From the NCBI GenBank assembly GCA_964384915.1, contig CAYLMA010000001.1, positions 124,001 through 188,000 on the forward strand: 64,000 nucleotides of DNA. Direction: 5' to 3'. Position 1 is the stretch's first letter; each line of letters opens with the position of its first letter. The stretch is from Sulfurimicrobium sp964384915. Lineage in GTDB: Bacteria > Pseudomonadota > Gammaproteobacteria > Burkholderiales > Sulfuricellaceae. The position numbers were made by a program, and so were the translations under genes. Under the pieces are notes generated by a model, which was not told the origin of the DNA, ran no database searches, and saw only the letters and a program-made list of their open reading frames with translations. Below are positions 60,919-64,000 of the stretch, one piece after another.

Positions 60919-61536
60919 ATGAATCCTCCCCAGACCATCACTCTTGCACTCACCGGCGCGTCTGGCATGCCCTATGCCATGCGCCTGCTGGAAACCCTGC
61001 TGGCGGCGGATAAAACCGTCTATCTGCTGTACTCTCAGGCCGCGCAAATCGTGGCCCAGCAGGAAATGGGCCTGGCCCTACCCTCCAGCAGCAGAGAGGT
61101 TCAGCAGCAACTGCGTGAGCAGCATCGCCACCTGCCTGGCCAAGTTCAGGTTTTTGGACGCGAAGAGTGGTTTGCCCCGATCGCATCCGGCACCAGCGTA
61201 GCCGACGCCATGGTGGTGTGTCCTTGCACCATGGGGACGCTGGCCGCCATTGCCACGGGCATGAGCGACAGCCTGATTGAGCGTGCTGCTGATGTCAGCC
61301 TGAAAGAGCAGCGCAAGCTGATCCTGGTGCCACGCGAGACACCGTTTTCCGCCATTCACCTCGAAAATATGCTAAAGCTGGCGCGTCTCGGCGCCGTCAT
61401 CCTGCCGGCGAATCCAGGCTTTTATCACCATCCCGCCAGCGTGCAAGACCTGGTGGACTTTGTAGTGGCGCGTATCCTCGACCATCTCAACGTACCCCAT
61501 CAGCTCATGACGCGATGGGGAAAAAGCGACGCCTGA
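60919..61536 (+). CDS. ubiX: Flavin prenyltransferase UbiX
   Basis: UbiX makes prenylated FMN, the cofactor for the decarboxylase UbiD in ubiquinone synthesis. The 205-residue product has the FMN-binding signature ALTGASGMPYAMRLLETLL, ASGTSVADAMVVCPCTMGTLAAIA, and LVPRETPFSAIHLENMLKL. UbiD is not in this window. Confidence 0.95.
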   Translation: MNPPQTITLALTGASGMPYAMRLLETLLAADKTVYLLYSQAAQIVAQQEMGLALPSSSREVQQQLREQHRHLPGQVQVFGREEWFAPIASGTSVADAMVVCPCTMGTLAAIATGMSDSLIERAADVSLKEQRKLILVPRETPFSAIHLENMLKLARLGAVILPANPGFYHHPASVQDLVDFVVARILDHLNVPHQLMTRWGKSDA

Positions 61537-61547
61537 CCGGGCACGCC

Positions 61548-62192
61548 ATGCCTCTTGAGATCAAACAGCGCGTGTCTGATTTTCTGCATCGTCCAAATCA
61601 CCATGAGGCGTTCGAGATTCCATTATTACCCCTCAAAACCGTGCTTTTCCCTGGTGGAAAGCTTCCCCTCAAGGTCTTCGAACCGCGCTACATGGATATG
61701 GTAAGCGCATGTCTTAGTGATAAAAAACCCTTCGGCATATGCCTGATTCGCTATGGCGAAGAAACCGGAAATCCAGCGCGGCATGCGGGCACGGGATGCA
61801 TAGCAGACATAACAGACTGGGATATGCAGCAACAGGGGGTGCTGAACATTCAGGTACTCGGAGGCCAGCGTTTTCACATCGAAAATACGCGTATCGAACC
61901 AAATGGGCTGATCGTGGCCAGCGGCGTACTTATCGCAGCTGAATTGCCACAGCCGATACTCGCAAACCACCAAGCCTGTGCCACACTGCTGCGCCGGCTG
62001 ATCGAGCATCTTGGTGTTGAACGCTTCTTTCCGCCTTTGAACTATGGCGATGCTGTATGGGTCAGTTACCGTCTGGCTGAATTGCTTCCGCTCAAACTTT
62101 CAGTGCGGCAAAACATGTTGGAGATGAACGACTGCCAGGTCAGAATTGAGATTCTGCATGCATTCCTGGCCCAGCAAGGACTGCTGACCTGA
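61548..62192 (+). CDS. LON substrate-binding domain protein
   Basis: The 214-residue protein is a stand-alone LON N-terminal domain (IPLLPLKTVLFPGGKLPLKVFEPRYMDMV) without the ATPase or protease parts. Such proteins occur widely in proteobacteria with unknown function. The start could also be ATG at 61515, overlapping ubiX by 22 bases; neither has a clear ribosome binding site. It is convergent with the next gene. Confidence 0.85.
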   Translation: MPLEIKQRVSDFLHRPNHHEAFEIPLLPLKTVLFPGGKLPLKVFEPRYMDMVSACLSDKKPFGICLIRYGEETGNPARHAGTGCIADITDWDMQQQGVLNIQVLGGQRFHIENTRIEPNGLIVASGVLIAAELPQPILANHQACATLLRRLIEHLGVERFFPPLNYGDAVWVSYRLAELLPLKLSVRQNMLEMNDCQVRIEILHAFLAQQGLLT

Positions 62193-62201
62193 ATTTTCCG
62201 G

Positions 62202-62750
62202 CTATTTGCCATTTCCGTACAAATGATGTGCGAACTGGGCAAAATCATTGCTCACCTTGCGGAACAGGTTATCAAGATTGATCAGCGCATGTTCCACCAG
62301 ATTAAGCGCGATATAGGGATGCTCAACTACCATCCGCTTGTACATTGCACGCGAAAGGCGCAATACCTGAGTGTCTGGGGCTCTTGCCACCAGCCTCACA
62401 GAGCGTGGCTTGCGGTCAAAGAATGACATGATGCCCAGCATTTCGCCTGCCCCCTCACGTACAATCTCATATTCTTTTTTCTTTTCATCTACCACCAGCG
62501 AGATTTCACCCTGCACAACCAGATACAGCGCCTCCCCCACTTCGCCGATATCCGCAAGGATGTCGCCCTCATTGAACTGGCGTAACGTCAGGTATTTAAG
62601 CAGGGTCTTGATTTCAGACACCTTTAGGGACTGGCAGAGATATTGATGCCCCATGAACTGGGCAAGATCCAGGCGCTGTTTTTTATTATTCTTCTTAATT
62701 CGCTCACCGCTTTGGCGTTCATGCTCAGATTTTTTAACACTGGATCGCAT
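62202..62750 (-). CDS. Cyclic nucleotide-binding domain protein without DNA-binding domain
   Basis: The 182-residue protein has a basic, Lys-rich N-terminus (residues 1-30), a Crp-type cNMP-binding barrel (FNEGDILADIGEVGEALYLVVQGEIS, GEMLGIMSFFDRKPRSVRLVA), and a helical end. The usual helix-turn-helix is missing, so it is not a classical transcription factor. AAGGAG precedes the ATG at 62750; the open frame reaches 62786. Partner and ligand are unknown. Confidence 0.85.
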   Translation of the reverse strand: MRSSVKKSEHERQSGERIKKNNKKQRLDLAQFMGHQYLCQSLKVSEIKTLLKYLTLRQFNEGDILADIGEVGEALYLVVQGEISLVVDEKKKEYEIVREGAGEMLGIMSFFDRKPRSVRLVARAPDTQVLRLSRAMYKRMVVEHPYIALNLVEHALINLDNLFRKVSNDFAQFAHHLYGNGK

Positions 62751-62825
62751 CGCAACTCCTTGTGCTTGATTCATGTGCCTCGACAAGCGAAAATGGGGTC
62801 CACTACAACAAGGTAGAGATTCCCC

Positions 62826-63032
62826 ATGAAGCCGCTCTGGATACCTGCTTTATTATCCGTGTTCCTTGCCGCCTGCGGTGAAGAAAACAAACCTTATGAA
62901 CCTCCTGTGCCGCAAACCCCGGCGACTCCCCTGTTCCAGAATGAGCGTCAAGCGCTGGAAAAAGCTAAGGGCGTTGCGCAGACACTGGAAGATCATGCCC
63001 GCACACAGGAACAGAAATCCGCTGAGCAATGA
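62826..63032 (+). CDS. Small lipoprotein
   Basis: The 68-residue protein has a lipoprotein signal with lipobox LAAC (Cys at residue 17), a Pro-rich linker (PYEPPVPQTPATP), and a helical, charged tail (EKAKGVAQTLEDHARTQEQ). It is likely anchored in the outer or inner membrane. No family was recognised. It converges on the flavoprotein gene with a three-base gap. Confidence 0.75.
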   Translation: MKPLWIPALLSVFLAACGEENKPYEPPVPQTPATPLFQNERQALEKAKGVAQTLEDHARTQEQKSAEQ

Positions 63033-63035
63033 GCC

Positions 63036-64000
63036 TCATTTTCTACGCCCACCTGGTTTGGCGTAAATCCCTGGCACTGCATCGCTGTGGGCCCGCGAAT
63101 AGGCTGATGTATAGGGGTCGATTGCCGTTTCCAGTTCTTCGCACCAGGATGGATGGCTGTAGCTCAGGTCCTTGAAAAACCACAGGCCACGCTCGGACTG
63201 GCAGGCCGCAGTCATCATGTGAATCTGCTCACCCGCCTCCGGGCCGACAATACAGCCCCCAAGCAACTGGCCCGACTCACCGTCGTGCACCACTTCTATG
63301 AAACCTTCAAAATCATGGTGTGCGCGCGCCTTGCCTGAGCCGCCGAAACTCGCTCGCGCAACATCGGCCGTAAACCCGGCAGCCTCGGCCTGGTCCTCGG
63401 TCAATCCCACTGCAGCAATTTCGAAAGCAGAGTTAATGACCACGGGAACCTTGTGGTAGTTGGGCTGAAACACATTGCCGTTGATCGCATTGGACACAGC
63501 CACCTTGGCGTCATGCAGCGCGCCATTGGCCGTCATGGGCCCCTCCTTGACATCGCCAATGGCGTAAATGCCCTGCACGCTGGTTTCAAGATACTCTGTA
63601 ACCTCGATAAACCCTTCAGCATCAACCCTGACCCCAGCCTCTTCGAGCCCTAGACCAGTGCTCGCCGGCTTGCGTCCAACAGCGATCAACACTTTGTGAT
63701 AGGTTTCGCGCCTGCCATCACTGAAGCTGACTTCAACGCCATCAGAAACATGCCGGCAGGCGGATACCGCGGTGCGCTTCTTGACTTCAATGCCGATACG
63801 CTTGAATTTTCGCTCCAGAAGATTACTTGCTCGTTCAGAAATTTGCGGCTGGTCAAGCAAACGCGAGCCTTGTTCGGCGATGCACACACGGGAGCCGAAT
63901 TGGTGCATGAGAAAGCCGAGCTCAACACCGATTGCACCCCCGCCCACACACAGCACTGATTCGGGCACCTGGTTGAGCTTGAACATGAAATCTCGGGAAT
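63036..64000 (-). CDS. Dihydrolipoamide dehydrogenase-like flavoprotein, C-terminal part
   Basis: The frame is open to the window edge, so the N-terminal FAD domain and redox disulfide are not visible. The visible 320 residues hold the NAD-binding motif CVGGGAIGVELGFLMH, the FAD contact AIGDVKEGPMTANGALHDA, and a dimerisation domain with a proton-relay-like HPSWCEEL near the end. This fits lipoamide dehydrogenases and related mercuric-reductase-type enzymes; the true substrate cannot be told. In sulfur oxidisers such enzymes can serve lipoate-binding proteins of sHdr systems, but no such gene is here. Confidence 0.8.
   Translation of the reverse strand, partial: SRDFMFKLNQVPESVLCVGGGAIGVELGFLMHQFGSRVCIAEQGSRLLDQPQISERASNLLERKFKRIGIEVKKRTAVSACRHVSDGVEVSFSDGRRETYHKVLIAVGRKPASTGLGLEEAGVRVDAEGFIEVTEYLETSVQGIYAIGDVKEGPMTANGALHDAKVAVSNAINGNVFQPNYHKVPVVINSAFEIAAVGLTEDQAEAAGFTADVARASFGGSGKARAHHDFEGFIEVVHDGESGQLLGGCIVGPEAGEQIHMMTAACQSERGLWFFKDLSYSHPSWCEELETAIDPYTSAYSRAHSDAVPGIYAKPGGRRK

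Overview
The window reads as a chromosome segment of a sulfur-oxidising betaproteobacterium, most like the Nitrosomonadales/Sulfuricellaceae. This placement is inferred from gene order and protein character; no database search was possible. Support comes from the ptsN-hprK-rapZ block behind lptABC-rpoN, the rpsP-rimM-trmD-rplS operon, the pilB-pilC-pilD-coaE block, and a soeABC sulfite dehydrogenase followed by rhodanese-tusA-dsrE2.

Layout. 1-1840: the 3' part of hrcA, then hemH. 2082-10933: a signalling block with an EF-hand-type protein, a methyl-accepting protein with a heme c motif (CxxCH), a NarL-type kinase/regulator pair and two GGDEF-EAL proteins. 10987-15288: grpE-dnaK-dnaJ behind a sigma-32-type promoter, with a four-helix-bundle (S23 family) gene wedged between dnaK and dnaJ inside inverted heptad repeats. 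15303-19034: an accessory zone with a VapBC-like pair, a type IV pilin, a relic of a xerD 3' end, a truncated PIN gene, xerD, ogt and three palindromic repeats. 19184-22553 (minus): translation and export genes rplS, trmD, rimM, rpsP and ffh. 22632-29395: a CcsA-like protein, a CorC-like protein, and pilBCD-coaE. 29386-35268: a BepA-like protease (minus), moaC, a decayed hybrid kinase and two response-regulator enzymes of c-di-GMP turnover. 35420-41590: a possibly structured leader, soeABC, then rhodanese, tusA and dsrE2. 41621-46148: a foldback element and an RND efflux pair. 46166-49817: a membrane histidine kinase (minus), a pseudopilin behind a consensus sigma-54 site, and a GNAT-type toxin-antitoxin pair. 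49798-62192: a KefB-like antiporter (minus), kdsD-kdsC-lptC-lptA-lptB-rpoN-hpf-ptsN-hprK-rapZ, then small envelope genes, ubiX and a LON-domain protein. 62202-64000: a cyclic-nucleotide-binding protein, a small lipoprotein and part of a lipoamide-dehydrogenase-like flavoprotein.

How the parts connect. SoeABC would oxidise sulfite in the cytoplasm and feed electrons to quinone, while rhodanese, TusA and DsrE2 pass sulfane sulfur between carriers. MoaC, encoded nearby, serves the molybdenum cofactor that SoeA needs. RpoN is encoded in the window, and both pilin genes have sigma-54-type promoters; PilB, PilC and PilD supply the assembly motor, platform and prepilin peptidase. The heme-motif chemoreceptor and four c-di-GMP proteins suggest redox-guided motility and surface behaviour.

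The most unusual material is intergenic. A heptad repeat (GTGAARN-type) occurs as inverted pairs at three loci, one of which encloses the four-helix-bundle gene. A MITE-like palindrome with ends like TATTGATCCGG occurs three times. There is also a 170-bp foldback and a repeated xerD 3' end flanking a truncated toxin gene. No tRNA, rRNA, CRISPR array or complete insertion sequence was seen.
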